Assembly: GCF_016858305.2 (NCBI RefSeq) | Contig: NZ_CP074436.1 | Location: forward strand, 4,174,001 to 4,238,000 | Length of the DNA: 64,000 bases | Reading direction: 5' to 3' | Origin: Polaribacter sp. Q13 | Lineage (GTDB): Bacteria > Bacteroidota > Bacteroidia > Flavobacteriales > Flavobacteriaceae | In this document: piece after piece, positions 16,695-25,843 of the stretch | How positions within the stretch are numbered: the stretch's first letter is position 1 | Layout of the letters: each line of letters starts with the position of its first letter | Notes under the pieces: generated by a model | What the model was told of the DNA's origin: nothing | The model's database searches: none | Seen by the model: the letters and a program-made list of their open reading frames with translations, nothing else | Program-made: the position numbers and the translations under genes

Positions 16695-17555
16695 TTAATG
16701 ACTTAAGGTTCCTGCGTTTACAACAGGAGATGCTTCTTTATCTCCACATAAAATAACCAACAAATTGCTTACCATTGCTGCTTTGCGTTCATCATCTAGC
16801 TCAACAATTTGCTTTCTGTTTAATTCATTCAAAGCCATTTCTACCATTTCCACAGCACCTTGTACAATTTTATGTCTAGCAGCAACAATTGCAGTTGCCT
16901 GTTGTCTTTTTAACATGGCAGAAGCAATTTCTTGAGCATACGCTAAATACCCTATTCTTGCTTCTAAAACCTCTATCCCTGCAATAGATAAACGCTCGTC
17001 AATTTCTTTTTCTAAAGCTTCAGAAACTTCATTAACACTAGAGCGTAAAGTAATATCTTCATCATGGCCTTCATCAGCAAAATTATCATATGGATACATA
17101 CTTGCTAACTTTCTAACGGCAGCATCTGTTTGTACGCGTACAAAGTTTTCGTAATTATCAACATCAAAAGCAGCCTTGTAAGTGTCTGTTACTCTCCAAA
17201 CCAAAATAGTAGAAATCATTATTGGGTTTCCTAATTTATCATTTACTTTTAAACGTTCACTATCAAAATTACTAGCTCTTAATGAAATAGACTTTTTTCT
17301 GAATAGTGGATTCGCCCAAAACAAACCATTTTCTTTTATAGTACCTACATATTTACCAAATAACAAAATAACTTTAGAAGTGTTTGGGTTTACCAAGATA
17401 AAACCGAAAAAGCCAATAAAACCTATTAAAGAAACAATGATGTAAAGAATAGTTTCATTTAAAACGCATAATGCAATTCCTCCAAAAAATAGTACTAATA
17501 CAATTAACAACATTAGATAACCGTTGGCAGGTTTAATAATTTTCTCTTCTTTCAT
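16695..17555 (-). CDS. SPFH/band 7 domain membrane protein
   Basis: A 286-residue stomatin/prohibitin-family protein. Two N-terminal membrane segments (about 14-30 and 33-53) precede the SPFH domain (VILLFGKYVGTIKENGLFW, ISTILVWRVTDTYKAAFDV, VRVQTDAAVRKLAS) and a helical tail with AYAQEIASAMLKRQQATAIV. Such proteins form membrane microdomain cages. It is the first gene of an operon with DUF4177, PH-like, hydrolase and ribbon-helix-helix genes. Confidence 0.88.
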   Translation of the reverse strand: MKEEKIIKPANGYLMLLIVLVLFFGGIALCVLNETILYIIVSLIGFIGFFGFILVNPNTSKVILLFGKYVGTIKENGLFWANPLFRKKSISLRASNFDSERLKVNDKLGNPIMISTILVWRVTDTYKAAFDVDNYENFVRVQTDAAVRKLASMYPYDNFADEGHDEDITLRSSVNEVSEALEKEIDERLSIAGIEVLEARIGYLAYAQEIASAMLKRQQATAIVAARHKIVQGAVEMVEMALNELNRKQIVELDDERKAAMVSNLLVILCGDKEASPVVNAGTLSH

Positions 17556-17678
17556 AATGTTTTATTTAAAATGATATTAAAATGATATCACAAAGATATA
17601 GTTTATTTTTTCTTATTTACAAAATTGGTGAAGATTATTTTTTATAAATTTGTAGAAACTTAATAATACAAGATCAAG

Positions 17679-18461
17679 ATGCATATTAAATTATTTTTAA
17701 TGATATCGTTATTTTTTTTCTCAAAACCTACAACAGTAGAAACGGTGTTTTGGGGGCCTACAGGACATAGAACTACGGCTAAAATTGCTGAAAAACATTT
17801 AACAAACAAGACGAAAAGAAAAATTGATAAATTGTTAAAAGGGCAAAGTTTAGCTTTTGTATCGACATATGGAGATCAAATAAAATCTGATAAGAAATAC
17901 AATAAATTTTACTCTTGGCATTATGTAAATATGGATTTGGATGAAAAGTATGCAGATGCAGAAAAAAATCCTAAAGGAGATTTGGTTACAGGAATTCATA
18001 AATGTGTGCAAGTTTTAAAAGATAAAAATAGTTCTGAAGAGGATAAAGTTTTCTATTTAAAAATATTGGTTCATTTAGTGGGAGATTTACATCAACCATT
18101 ACACATCGGACAAAGAGAAGATAAAGGAGGAAATGGAATACAGGTTCAGTGGTTTGGTACTGGTACAAATTTACATACCGTTTGGGATTCTAAAATGATT
18201 GAAGAATGGAATATGAGTTATGGAGAATTGGCTGATAACGCAAAAGATTTATCTAAATCAGAAATTAAAGCCATAGAAAACGGAACGGTTGTAGAGTGGG
18301 TAGATGAAGTACATGAAATTACAAAAGATGTATATAGTTCTGCAAAAGTAGGAGAAAATCTAAAATATAGATATTCTTATGATTATTTAGGTACTGTGAG
18401 AACGCAATTACAAAAAGGAGGAATTAGATTGGCTAAAATTTTAAACGAAATATTTGGTTAA
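17679..18461 (+). CDS. S1/P1 family zinc-dependent nuclease
   Basis: A 260-residue secreted nuclease. After a hydrophobic leader, the mature N terminus FWGPTGHR supplies the Trp and His ligands of the trinuclear zinc site. Further ligands are seen in STYGDQIKSD, YSWHYVNMD, LVHLVGDLHQPLHIGQRED, GGNGIQV and NLHTVWDSKMIEE. It cleaves single-stranded nucleic acid outside the cytoplasm. A strong terminator follows at 18482. Confidence 0.9.
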   Translation: MHIKLFLMISLFFFSKPTTVETVFWGPTGHRTTAKIAEKHLTNKTKRKIDKLLKGQSLAFVSTYGDQIKSDKKYNKFYSWHYVNMDLDEKYADAEKNPKGDLVTGIHKCVQVLKDKNSSEEDKVFYLKILVHLVGDLHQPLHIGQREDKGGNGIQVQWFGTGTNLHTVWDSKMIEEWNMSYGELADNAKDLSKSEIKAIENGTVVEWVDEVHEITKDVYSSAKVGENLKYRYSYDYLGTVRTQLQKGGIRLAKILNEIFG

Positions 18462-18481
18462 AAACCGTCAATACTTTATAC

Positions 18482-18516
18482 AAAAGCCTCATAAATTTAT
18501 TTTTATGAGGCTTTTT
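18482..18516. terminator. Terminator after the S1/P1 nuclease gene
   Basis: AAAAGCCTCATAAA pairs with TTTATGAGGCTTTTT around a short T/A loop, followed by a T run. Confidence 0.8.
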
Positions 18517-18572
18517 AGTTAAGGATTAGTTAATAGTTTTTTATTAAGAAATCTTCTTTGTAATTTTATAAA

Positions 18573-19079
18573 ATGCTAAAAAAATGTTTTTATTTTTTAT
18601 TTTTTTTCGCGCTTTTATTTTCTTGTAAAAAGGAAGCGATGAAAAAGGAATCGGAAAAGGTTTCTTCGGTTACGTCTTATACTTACAATGAATTAAAACC
18701 TTTGTTAGAAAAAGATGATGGCAAAACGTATGTAATAAATTTTTGGGCAACATGGTGTGCACCTTGCGTAAAAGAATTACCAGCGTTTGAAAAATTGAAC
18801 CAAGAATATGCCGCTAAAAACGTAGAAGTTATTTTAGTAAGTTTAGATTTTCCGAAACAAGTAGATAAAAGATTAATTCCTTTTATCAATAAAAATAATT
18901 TGCAATCTAAAGTTGTTTTATTAAATGATGTAAATGAAGATGTTTGGATAAAAGCAATTGATTCTACATGGTCTGGAGCATTGCCAGCAACGTTAATTTA
19001 CAATGCAAAAGGTAGAAAATTTTATGAGCAATCTTTCGATTATGAGAAATTAGAAACTGAATTACAATCCATTTTATAA
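18573..19079 (+). CDS. TlpA-like thioredoxin-fold lipoprotein
   Basis: A 168-residue lipoprotein with lipobox Cys18 (FALLFSCKKE). The thioredoxin domain carries the active site WATWCAPCVKELP, Cys62 and Cys65. The later cis-Pro strand is GALPATLIY. It is a periplasm-facing thiol-disulfide reductase of the TlpA/ResA type. It is followed after 16 nt by a second thioredoxin-fold gene, so the two are likely co-expressed. Confidence 0.88.
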   Translation: MLKKCFYFLFFFALLFSCKKEAMKKESEKVSSVTSYTYNELKPLLEKDDGKTYVINFWATWCAPCVKELPAFEKLNQEYAAKNVEVILVSLDFPKQVDKRLIPFINKNNLQSKVVLLNDVNEDVWIKAIDSTWSGALPATLIYNAKGRKFYEQSFDYEKLETELQSIL

Positions 19080-19095
19080 ACTTAAATGAACCCAT

Positions 19096-19701
19096 ATGAA
19101 ATTTACAAAATCCATTTTATTGCTATTGGTAATTATTGTTGCAAGTGCATTTACTATTAACACTGTAGGTGGTTATAAAGTAGGTGATACTGTAGCTGAT
19201 TTTAAATTAAAAAATATTGATAATAAAATGGTTTCCTTATCGGATTATAAGGAAGCAAAAGGGTTTGTTATTATTTTTACATGTAACCATTGTCCGTATT
19301 CTATGGCAAATGAAGATAGAATAATTGCTTTAGATAAAAAATATAAGAAATTAGGATATCCTGTAATTGCTATAAACCCAAATGACCCAAAAGCCTCGAA
19401 AGGAGATAGTTTTGAGGATATGAAGGTTAAGGCAAAAGAGAAAGGATTTACGTTTCCTTATTTATATGATGAAGGTCAGACTATATATCCAAAATTTGGA
19501 GCAACAAAAACTCCGCATGTCTTTATTGTAAGCAAGCCAACAATGAAGGTAGAATATATTGGGGCTATAGATAATAGTTCTAGAGACGCAGATGCAGTGA
19601 CAGAAAAATATGTAGAAAATGTAATTGATGCTTTATTAGCAGGGAAAAAACCAACAAAAACAACAACAAGAGCAATAGGTTGCTCTATAAAAACTTTATA
19701 A
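19096..19701 (+). CDS. Secreted thioredoxin family protein (AhpC/TSA-like)
   Basis: A 201-residue protein with signal peptide MKFTKSILLLLVIIVASAFT and a thioredoxin-like fold. Its CxxC motif is FTCNHCPYSM, Cys63 and Cys66. TKTPHVFIVSKP supplies the cis-Pro loop. It resembles peroxiredoxin-like proteins that use CxxC followed by Pro. The C terminus has an additional Cys near the end (RAIGCSIKTL). Confidence 0.85.
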   Translation: MKFTKSILLLLVIIVASAFTINTVGGYKVGDTVADFKLKNIDNKMVSLSDYKEAKGFVIIFTCNHCPYSMANEDRIIALDKKYKKLGYPVIAINPNDPKASKGDSFEDMKVKAKEKGFTFPYLYDEGQTIYPKFGATKTPHVFIVSKPTMKVEYIGAIDNSSRDADAVTEKYVENVIDALLAGKKPTKTTTRAIGCSIKTL

Positions 19702-19746
19702 GAAAAATGATTTGGATGATTAATTGAACTTTTTCCTCTAATAATT

Positions 19747-19777
19747 AAAAACCCCAAGTTTTAACTTGGGGTTTTTT
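19747..19777. terminator. Strong bidirectional terminator
   Basis: AAAACCCCAAGTT and AACTTGGGGTTTT form a 13-bp stem with a two-base loop and T runs on both strands. It sits between the convergent thioredoxin and DEAD-box genes. Confidence 0.92.
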
Positions 19778-19814
19778 TATGGCTTATTTTAAATTAAAAA
19801 ACAAATTGGTTTTT

Positions 19815-21050
19815 TTAATACCAACGTTTTTTATTCTTTTTAGATGCTTCAGATTTTCTTCCTTTAGTGTGTTTACTAACAGTGTTTGGTTGTTTTTTTC
19901 TGTGTTTTGGTGGTGCAATAGGATACGGATGTTCTGCAATCACTTTAATTGGCTTTTCAATTAAAGTTTCAATTAATTTAATGTAGGCATTTTCGTCTGG
20001 AGAACAGAAAGAAAAAGCAATCCCAGATTTTCCTGCTCTACCGGTTCTACCAATTCTATGAATATAGGTTTCTGGTATATTAGGAATATCAAAATTAATA
20101 ATAGCATCTACATTTGTAATATCAATACCACGTGCGGCAACATCTGTAGCAATTAAGATATTAGCTTTCTTATTTTTAAAATCTTCTATTGCTTTATTTC
20201 TTATTGCCTGTGTTTTATCACCATGAATACTGGTAACTTTATATCCATTTTTATTTAAAGATTCCTCCAGTTTGTCAACACCAAATTTTGTGCGTCTAAA
20301 AATAATTATTTTCCCATTTATGGTATTTCTTAGCAAGTGCAAACATAAATCTGTCTTGTTCTTTTTAGGAAGATAATATAATAATTGACCAATATTTTTT
20401 GCTGTGGTTTCTTCTGGGTTTATTTCAATTTTAATTGGGCTTTTTAAAATCCTTTTAGCCAATTCATCTATTTTTTCTGGTATAGTAGCAGAAAAAAGTA
20501 AGGTTTGCTTTTTCTTAGGACATAATGCTTCTATCTTTTTTACATCGGCAATAAAGCCCATGTCTAACATTAAATCTGCTTCATCTAATACAAAAATTTC
20601 AATAGCACTTAAATCGATGTTACCTTGTAATTGTAAGTCAATTAACCTACCAGGTGTTGCTACTAAAACATCTACACCTTTTGCTAATATTTCTTTTTGA
20701 GGTTCTAAAGAAACACCTCCAAAAACAGCTGTAGTTGTTAAATCTGTGTATTTGCTATAGCTAACAAAGTTTTCTAGAATTTGAATTGCTAATTCTCTAG
20801 TTGGTGTAATAATTAAAGATTTTATCTTCTTTACTTTTTGTTCTACAGCTTCATTGTCTAGTAAAAGTTGAATAATTGGCAATGCAAAAGCGGCAGTTTT
20901 TCCTGTACCCGTTTGTGCTGAAACAATTACATTTTTTTTAGCTAACACTAAAGGAATTGCTTTTTCTTGTACTTGTGTTGGTGTATGAAATCGCTCTTCA
21001 GCAACTGCTTTTAAGATAGATTTATGTAAGGGTAATTCAGAAAACTGCAT
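19815..21050 (-). CDS. DEAD-box ATP-dependent RNA helicase (RhlE-like)
   Basis: A 411-residue RNA helicase. Motifs in order are Q motif TPTQVQEKAIP, AQTGTGKTAAFALPI, PTRELAIQ, TPGRLIDL, DEADLMLDMGF, FSATIP and HRIGRTGRAGKSG. A basic C-terminal tail (HRKKQPNTVSKHTKGRKSEA) is typical of RhlE relatives and suits binding of structured RNA. The isolated gene is bounded by terminators. Confidence 0.92.
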   Translation of the reverse strand: MQFSELPLHKSILKAVAEERFHTPTQVQEKAIPLVLAKKNVIVSAQTGTGKTAAFALPIIQLLLDNEAVEQKVKKIKSLIITPTRELAIQILENFVSYSKYTDLTTTAVFGGVSLEPQKEILAKGVDVLVATPGRLIDLQLQGNIDLSAIEIFVLDEADLMLDMGFIADVKKIEALCPKKKQTLLFSATIPEKIDELAKRILKSPIKIEINPEETTAKNIGQLLYYLPKKNKTDLCLHLLRNTINGKIIIFRRTKFGVDKLEESLNKNGYKVTSIHGDKTQAIRNKAIEDFKNKKANILIATDVAARGIDITNVDAIINFDIPNIPETYIHRIGRTGRAGKSGIAFSFCSPDENAYIKLIETLIEKPIKVIAEHPYPIAPPKHRKKQPNTVSKHTKGRKSEASKKNKKRWY

Positions 21051-21391
21051 TTAAATATTTTTAATGCAAAGATAGTTTAATTGTATCTATAGTTTTTGAT
21101 GATTTTTGTGTTTTAAAAAGCTGTTTTTTTTGGTGGATTTTATAGGTAGGATTCTTTAATACATCAACTTTGTAAAAGTCAAAAAACACTTAGTTTTCAG
21201 TTTGAGATAGACATAGAGTGTGAAATGTCATTATTATTATTATTATTTATAGTAAAAAACACAAAAAAAATTTAAGTATTACATTGTAGAAAAGTGAAAT
21301 ACTTTACTTACTACATTATAAAATGCTGTTTAGAACAGCATCGCATTTGATAAATTTTGAGATCAATTGCTTGTTTGGTATAAAAAATAAA
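21051..21391. other. Intergenic region with a small hairpin
   Basis: About 340 bp between the start of the DEAD-box gene and the end of mlaD, both on the minus strand. It contains a short ATT tandem run near 21229-21245 and the hairpin ATGCTGTT-TAG-AACAGCAT at 21323-21341, which could end the mla transcript. No gene is seen. Confidence 0.5.
21323..21341 (-). terminator. Possible terminator of the mlaEFD operon
   Basis: An 8-bp perfect stem with a three-base loop, followed on the minus strand by TTTTATAAT, about 50 nt after the mlaD stop. The T run is short. Confidence 0.45.
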
Positions 21392-22393
21392 TCAATCTTT
21401 TAGCTTTTTTGCAGCTTCTTTTTGTGCTTTTCGTTCTAGTTTTCTAAAATAACCTCGAGTTAGAAAATTATGTTTTAAAGCTTCCATATTTTGGTTGAAT
21501 TTATCTGAACCTTCATTAATATTTTTAAGTGTAGATTTTAAATTATTTACCAGCATGGTATCTTTTACAACATAGTTATAAGCACCATTACTAGTATTAA
21601 AATTATCTACTAAAGCATTCACATTTTTCAAAAGGCCTTCCATTTCTAAACTAGATGCTTCTAGATAGTTTACGGTGTGTTTTAGTTTTTTACCAGAAAT
21701 AGTATCATTTAAAAGCATACCCAAAACGGTATTATCATTTGTTTTTATAGAAGAAACGATTGCTTTTAATTCAAAAATGGTATTTGTTGCACCTAGACTT
21801 GCTATTTTAAGATTGGCTATGGATTGTTTTAAATTGTTAGCCATAATGGTATCATTAAGTAAAACACCAATTGTACCTTGTCCTTGGGTTATACGTTTGG
21901 TTATTTTTAATAAGTCTGATGTTAGTATCGCTGCATTTTCAGAACTAGTATTAAGCGTATTCAAAATGTCATCAGTTCCTATTTTACTGTAAGATTCTAT
22001 AATGTCTTCATCTTCTATCATTTTAGAAACTCCCTTACCCGGAACAATATTAACAATCATGTTACCAACCAAACCATCTGAACCAATAGTTGCAATGGCA
22101 TTTTTTTTGATACGTGAAATAATTTTTTGTTGAATGGCCATTTCTACTTTTATAATGGAATCATTAACCATAGTAATATCTTTAACAGTACCAATATCAA
22201 TACCAGAATATCTTACATTATTTCCTGTTTGTAGCCCATTTACATTCTTAAAATTAGAACTTAACGTAAATGTTTTTATAAACAAATCTTTACGTTGCCC
22301 AATAAGATAAAGACCAACTATAAATAGAATGGTGCCTATAAGAACAAAAGAACCTAATCGTATTTTTTGTGTGTTTGTTTTTTTCATGATCAT
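21392..22393 (-). CDS. MlaD/MCE domain lipid transport protein
   Basis: A 333-residue protein with one N-terminal membrane anchor (FVLIGTILFIVGLYLIG) and an MCE domain at about 38-115 (VNGLQTGNNVRYSGIDIGTV, SDGLVGNMIVNIVPG). A long helical region with three VNNLK/LLNDT-type repeats follows. It would carry phospholipids between membranes together with the MlaE permease and MlaF ATPase. The ATG overlaps the mlaF stop by 1 nt (TAATG), which indicates translational coupling; a second Met two codons later is an alternative start. Confidence 0.88.
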   Translation of the reverse strand: MIMKKTNTQKIRLGSFVLIGTILFIVGLYLIGQRKDLFIKTFTLSSNFKNVNGLQTGNNVRYSGIDIGTVKDITMVNDSIIKVEMAIQQKIISRIKKNAIATIGSDGLVGNMIVNIVPGKGVSKMIEDEDIIESYSKIGTDDILNTLNTSSENAAILTSDLLKITKRITQGQGTIGVLLNDTIMANNLKQSIANLKIASLGATNTIFELKAIVSSIKTNDNTVLGMLLNDTISGKKLKHTVNYLEASSLEMEGLLKNVNALVDNFNTSNGAYNYVVKDTMLVNNLKSTLKNINEGSDKFNQNMEALKHNFLTRGYFRKLERKAQKEAAKKLKD

Positions 22394-23154
22394 TAATTTT
22401 TAAAAAAGGCTTTAATCTTTGGATCTTTAGAACTTGATAATTCCTGAAAGGTTCCAACGGCATAATCGATACCATCGATAAGCAATATCATTCTGTCAGA
22501 AATTGCACGAGCGCAATCCACATCATGAGTTATAATAAGTGAAGACGTATTGTATTTTTTCTGTATGTCTTGCATCAATATTGTAATTTCTTTGGATGTA
22601 ATAGGGTCTAATCCTGTAGTAGGCTCATCATAAAGAATTATTTTTGGTTGCAGTATTAGTGTTCTCGCTAAAGCCACACGACGTTTCATACCACCTGATA
22701 ATTCAGAAGGCATTAAATCTACCGTATTGGCTAAATCTACATTGGTCAATGCTTCCATTACAAGTCTTTCTGTATTTGAATCTGTTTCCGTTTTTTTAGA
22801 ATGGTGTCTTAATGGGAATTCTAAATTTTCTCTCACTGTCATTGAATCATATAAAGCACTACCTTGAAACAGAAAACCAATATCTGCCCTTAAAACATCT
22901 AAAGCTTCTTGGGTTAATTTAGTAAGATCTTGTCCCATAACGGATATTATACCACTATCAGCTTCAATTAAACCAACAAGACATTTTATCATAACTGATT
23001 TTCCGGATCCCGATTTTCCCATGATCACTAAATTTTCACCTTTATAAAGTTTCATATTAAAACCGTTTAGGACATGGTTTTTGCCAAAGCTTTTATGCAG
23101 GTTTTTAACTTCTAGAACGATGTTATTGGGTGATATTATTTTTTCTTTTTTCAT
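22393..23154 (-). CDS. MlaF-type ABC transporter ATPase
   Basis: A 253-residue ATPase with Walker A GKSGSGKS (46-53), the Q-loop FLFQGSALYDSMTVREN, signature LSGGMKRRVALARTL, Walker B IILYDEPTTGLDP and switch His in IITHDVD. The overlap with both neighbouring genes confirms the mlaE-mlaF-mlaD operon. It powers lipid movement through the MlaE permease. Confidence 0.92.
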   Translation of the reverse strand: MKKEKIISPNNIVLEVKNLHKSFGKNHVLNGFNMKLYKGENLVIMGKSGSGKSVMIKCLVGLIEADSGIISVMGQDLTKLTQEALDVLRADIGFLFQGSALYDSMTVRENLEFPLRHHSKKTETDSNTERLVMEALTNVDLANTVDLMPSELSGGMKRRVALARTLILQPKIILYDEPTTGLDPITSKEITILMQDIQKKYNTSSLIITHDVDCARAISDRMILLIDGIDYAVGTFQELSSSKDPKIKAFFKN

Positions 23155-23930
23155 TAGTCATAGAAAATATTAGTTACAAAAACGGCAATAAAATCGATAA
23201 TAAATAATAATAAAGAACTGATAACTACCGCAGAATTAGCAGCTTTTCCAACTCCTTCTGTACCTTTTTCGCAGTAATAGCCTTTATAGCAACCCACAAT
23301 ACCAATGGCTGCACCAAAAAAGAATGATTTTATGGTAGCGGGAAGTATATCTCCAAATTCTAACGAATTAAAAACTTCATTAAAATACAATGTAAATGAT
23401 ACATTTCCTTTAATATTTTCAATTATATAAGATCCCAATAGCGCAAATGCATCACCAATTACAATTAATAATGGTAACATAAGGGTAATTGCTAGCACAC
23501 GAGTAACTACTAAATATTTAAAAGGATTAGTGCCAGAAACTTCCATAGCATCAATTTGTTCGGTAACGCGCATAGAACCTAATTCTGCACCAATACCAGA
23601 ACCAATTCTACCAGCACAAACCAGCGCGATTATTATAGGACCAATTTCTCTTACAATAGATATGCTAACCATAGAAGGCATCCAAGATACAGCACCAAAT
23701 TCCATTAAGGTTGGTCGTGTTTGTAAGTCTAATACTAAGCCAATAATAAAGCTGGTTATACCCACTAGTAATAAAGAACGGTTTCCCATATTGTAACATT
23801 GGCGCAACAATTCTTTGGTTTCAAACGGGCGCTTAAATGTTTCTTTGAAAAAGTGACTTGTAAAATAGGTTAAATCGCCTAGTTCAATTAAGAGTAGATT
23901 TAATTGTGTTTTAAGTTTAGCAATACCCAA
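23154..23930 (-). CDS. MlaE-type ABC transporter permease
   Basis: A 258-residue permease with about five hydrophobic helices. Family signatures are REIGPIIIALVCAGRIGSG, GAELGSMRVTEQIDAMEVSG and TIKSFFFGAAIGIVGCYKGY. It is the first gene of the mlaEFD operon. The island palindrome and a -7 element lie just upstream (23954-23996), which implies an mRNA leader of only about 18 nt. Confidence 0.92.
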   Translation of the reverse strand: MGIAKLKTQLNLLLIELGDLTYFTSHFFKETFKRPFETKELLRQCYNMGNRSLLLVGITSFIIGLVLDLQTRPTLMEFGAVSWMPSMVSISIVREIGPIIIALVCAGRIGSGIGAELGSMRVTEQIDAMEVSGTNPFKYLVVTRVLAITLMLPLLIVIGDAFALLGSYIIENIKGNVSFTLYFNEVFNSLEFGDILPATIKSFFFGAAIGIVGCYKGYYCEKGTEGVGKAANSAVVISSLLLFIIDFIAVFVTNIFYD

Positions 23931-23953
23931 AATAATTTATTTAAAAATTTAAT

Positions 23954-23996
23954 TAAAAGTATTTAAATAATGCAATTTATAAAATGATGCAGGTCA
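23954..23996 (-). promoter_or_regulatory. Island palindrome and -7 box driving mlaEFD
   Basis: On the minus strand TGACCTGCATCA (23996-23985) is followed after 23 nt by TACTTTTA (23961-23954), a near match to TAnnTTTG. Start is expected near 23949, 18 nt before the mlaE ATG. It has the same 12+23+8 geometry as the other eight sites. Confidence 0.65.
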
Positions 23997-24162
23997 GTTT
24001 AATAAAGTTTATAGCTATTTTTTTATGGATATTAGTTTCTATATGTATTTGGTGTTATGTAAAAAAATCCCATCAGGTCTAGATTATTTTTATGCTTTTA
24101 GTTTTATTGTAATTGCTTGTTTGTGAGTTATTTAGTTTATTGTGTGAAGTCGTTTTGTGAAC

Positions 24163-24205
24163 TGACCTAAGTCATTCATAGAATACTTTATTTATAATAA
24201 TTTAG
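24163..24205 (+). promoter_or_regulatory. Island palindrome and -7 box upstream of cardiolipin synthase
   Basis: TGACCTAAGTCA (24163-24174), a 23-nt spacer, then TAATTTAG (24198-24205), a one-mismatch -7 element. The predicted start near 24210 gives a leader of about 130 nt. Confidence 0.65.
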
Positions 24206-24341
24206 CATAAAAATGAATTATTATGAGTGGGCATACTTTTAATCGTATCAACATTATAAAAAATAATTACTTGTTTAAACGTTTGTTTTAAAAAAGTAAC
24301 CTTATTACATTTTATTCATAGAAACTAATATTAGTTAACTA

Positions 24342-25772
24342 ATGACGATAGCGCTCGTTCTATATTTTCTTTTAGCATTAGCTCTAATGGGTAGACTCTT
24401 GCTTTACGGAATACGACCAACCAAAACCTTAGCTTGGTTGTTGGCAATTTTTACGATTCCGGTTGGTGGAATGCTGTTATATTTTATACTTGGTCGTAAT
24501 CGAAGAAAAAATAAATTCTATACCTTAAAAAAAACAAAATCAATTTCTAAATACTTAAATAAGGTTCACGAATATTATAAAACCATAGATTCAGACTCAG
24601 ACATTCCTGCATCCATAAAAAAGCATATAAAACTAGTAAAACTCATTATTAAAGGAGCAAATTTTGTTCCTACTGTTGGCAATGAAATAATTCCACTTAA
24701 AAATGGAGCAGCTACTTTCGAAGCTATTTTTAAGGCTTTAGAAACTGCAAAAAAGTTCGTTCACATTCAGTATTATATTTTTGAAGAAGGCGATTTGGCT
24801 GAAAAATTTAAAACCATATTAATTAAAAAAGCCAAAGAAGGTGTTGAAGTGCGTTTGCTTTATGACGCTTTGGGAAGCAGAACATTAAGTCATACATATA
24901 TAAACAGTCTAAAAGCAGAAGGCATAGAAGTATTTGGTTTTTTACCTATGAAATTAGGTAGGTTTTTATCATCAATAAATTACCGAAATCATAGAAAAAT
25001 TGTGGTAGTAGATAGCGTGTATGGTTTTACTGGAGGCATTAATGTTGCAGATAAATACCTCTCTGGAGATCCTGATTTAGGTAATTGGTACGATATGCAT
25101 TTGCAGTTAAAAGGAACGATTGTAAATAGTTTACAATCTGTTTTTGCTATGGATTGGAGCTTTGCGAGTAATTCGGATAATTTATTAAACACACAATATT
25201 TCTTGAAACATTCAACCTCTGGAAAAACAGTTGCTCAGGTTGTTGCAGGTGGACCAGATTCAGAATTTTCTGCTATTCAGCAACTTTATTTTTCTATAAT
25301 TAATAGTGCAAAAAAGTATGTATACATTACCAATCCGTATATTATTCCGGGAGAGGCTTTAAAGGAAGCTATGCAAGTTGCTGCACTAAGTGGCATCGAT
25401 ATTAGATTACTTCTCTCTACAAAATCTGATAGTTTTTTGGTAAAATGGACGGTTCGTTCAATTTTTGAAGATTTACTAGAATCTGGAGTTAAAATTTTTT
25501 TATTTCCAGATGGATTTTTACATAGTAAAGTTATTATTTCAGATGATGAGCTTACGACTATTGGAACTGCAAATCTAGATATTAGAAGTTTTGAGCAAAA
25601 TTATGAAGTCAATGTTTTAATGTATGACAAGGAAATAACAACAAAATTAAAACTAGATTTTATAATAGATTGTAAAAAAAGTAATCAATTAAATTATAAT
25701 CAATTTCTTAAAAGACCAAAAATAGAACGTTTAAAAGAAGGTCTAGCCAAAGTGTTTAGTCCGGTTTTATAA
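24342..25772 (+). CDS. cls: Cardiolipin synthase (phospholipase D family)
   Basis: A 476-residue membrane enzyme that joins two phosphatidylglycerols, or PG and another lipid, into cardiolipin. Two N-terminal membrane helices (about 2-20 and 30-48) precede two PLD domains. Their HKD motifs are NHRKIVVVDSVYGFTGG (His at about 217) and LHSKVIISDDELTTIG (His at about 393). The GTANLDIRSFEQNYEVN block is typical of bacterial Cls. It lies directly upstream of a patatin phospholipase gene, so membrane lipid remodelling is a theme of the island. Confidence 0.92.
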   Translation: MTIALVLYFLLALALMGRLLLYGIRPTKTLAWLLAIFTIPVGGMLLYFILGRNRRKNKFYTLKKTKSISKYLNKVHEYYKTIDSDSDIPASIKKHIKLVKLIIKGANFVPTVGNEIIPLKNGAATFEAIFKALETAKKFVHIQYYIFEEGDLAEKFKTILIKKAKEGVEVRLLYDALGSRTLSHTYINSLKAEGIEVFGFLPMKLGRFLSSINYRNHRKIVVVDSVYGFTGGINVADKYLSGDPDLGNWYDMHLQLKGTIVNSLQSVFAMDWSFASNSDNLLNTQYFLKHSTSGKTVAQVVAGGPDSEFSAIQQLYFSIINSAKKYVYITNPYIIPGEALKEAMQVAALSGIDIRLLLSTKSDSFLVKWTVRSIFEDLLESGVKIFLFPDGFLHSKVIISDDELTTIGTANLDIRSFEQNYEVNVLMYDKEITTKLKLDFIIDCKKSNQLNYNQFLKRPKIERLKEGLAKVFSPVL

Positions 25773-25777
25773 GAAAC

Positions 25778-25820
25778 TGACCTAAATCAGTATCCGTTCA
25801 AAATCAACCTTGTATCTTTA
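25778..25820 (+). promoter_or_regulatory. Island palindrome and -7 box upstream of the patatin gene
   Basis: TGACCTAAATCA (25778-25789), a 23-nt spacer, then TATCTTTA (25813-25820). The predicted start near 25825 is 19 nt before the patatin ATG. The same transcript may run on into the histidine kinase and RR-CRP genes. Confidence 0.7.
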
Positions 25821-25843
25821 TATATTAAATACAAATCATAAAA

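Larger units (their letters stand above)
23931..24341. other. Divergent regulatory region between mlaE and the cardiolipin synthase gene
   Basis: About 410 bp holding two outward-facing copies of the island palindrome (23985-23996 and 24163-24174). A nine-codon open frame, MNYYEWAYF, at 24213-24242 lies in the leader of the rightward transcript. No other gene is seen. Confidence 0.6.

Noticed and set aside
21229..21245. ATT repeat run as a microsatellite or CRISPR-like array
   Set aside because: It is only a short low-complexity run, with no spacers and no cas genes.
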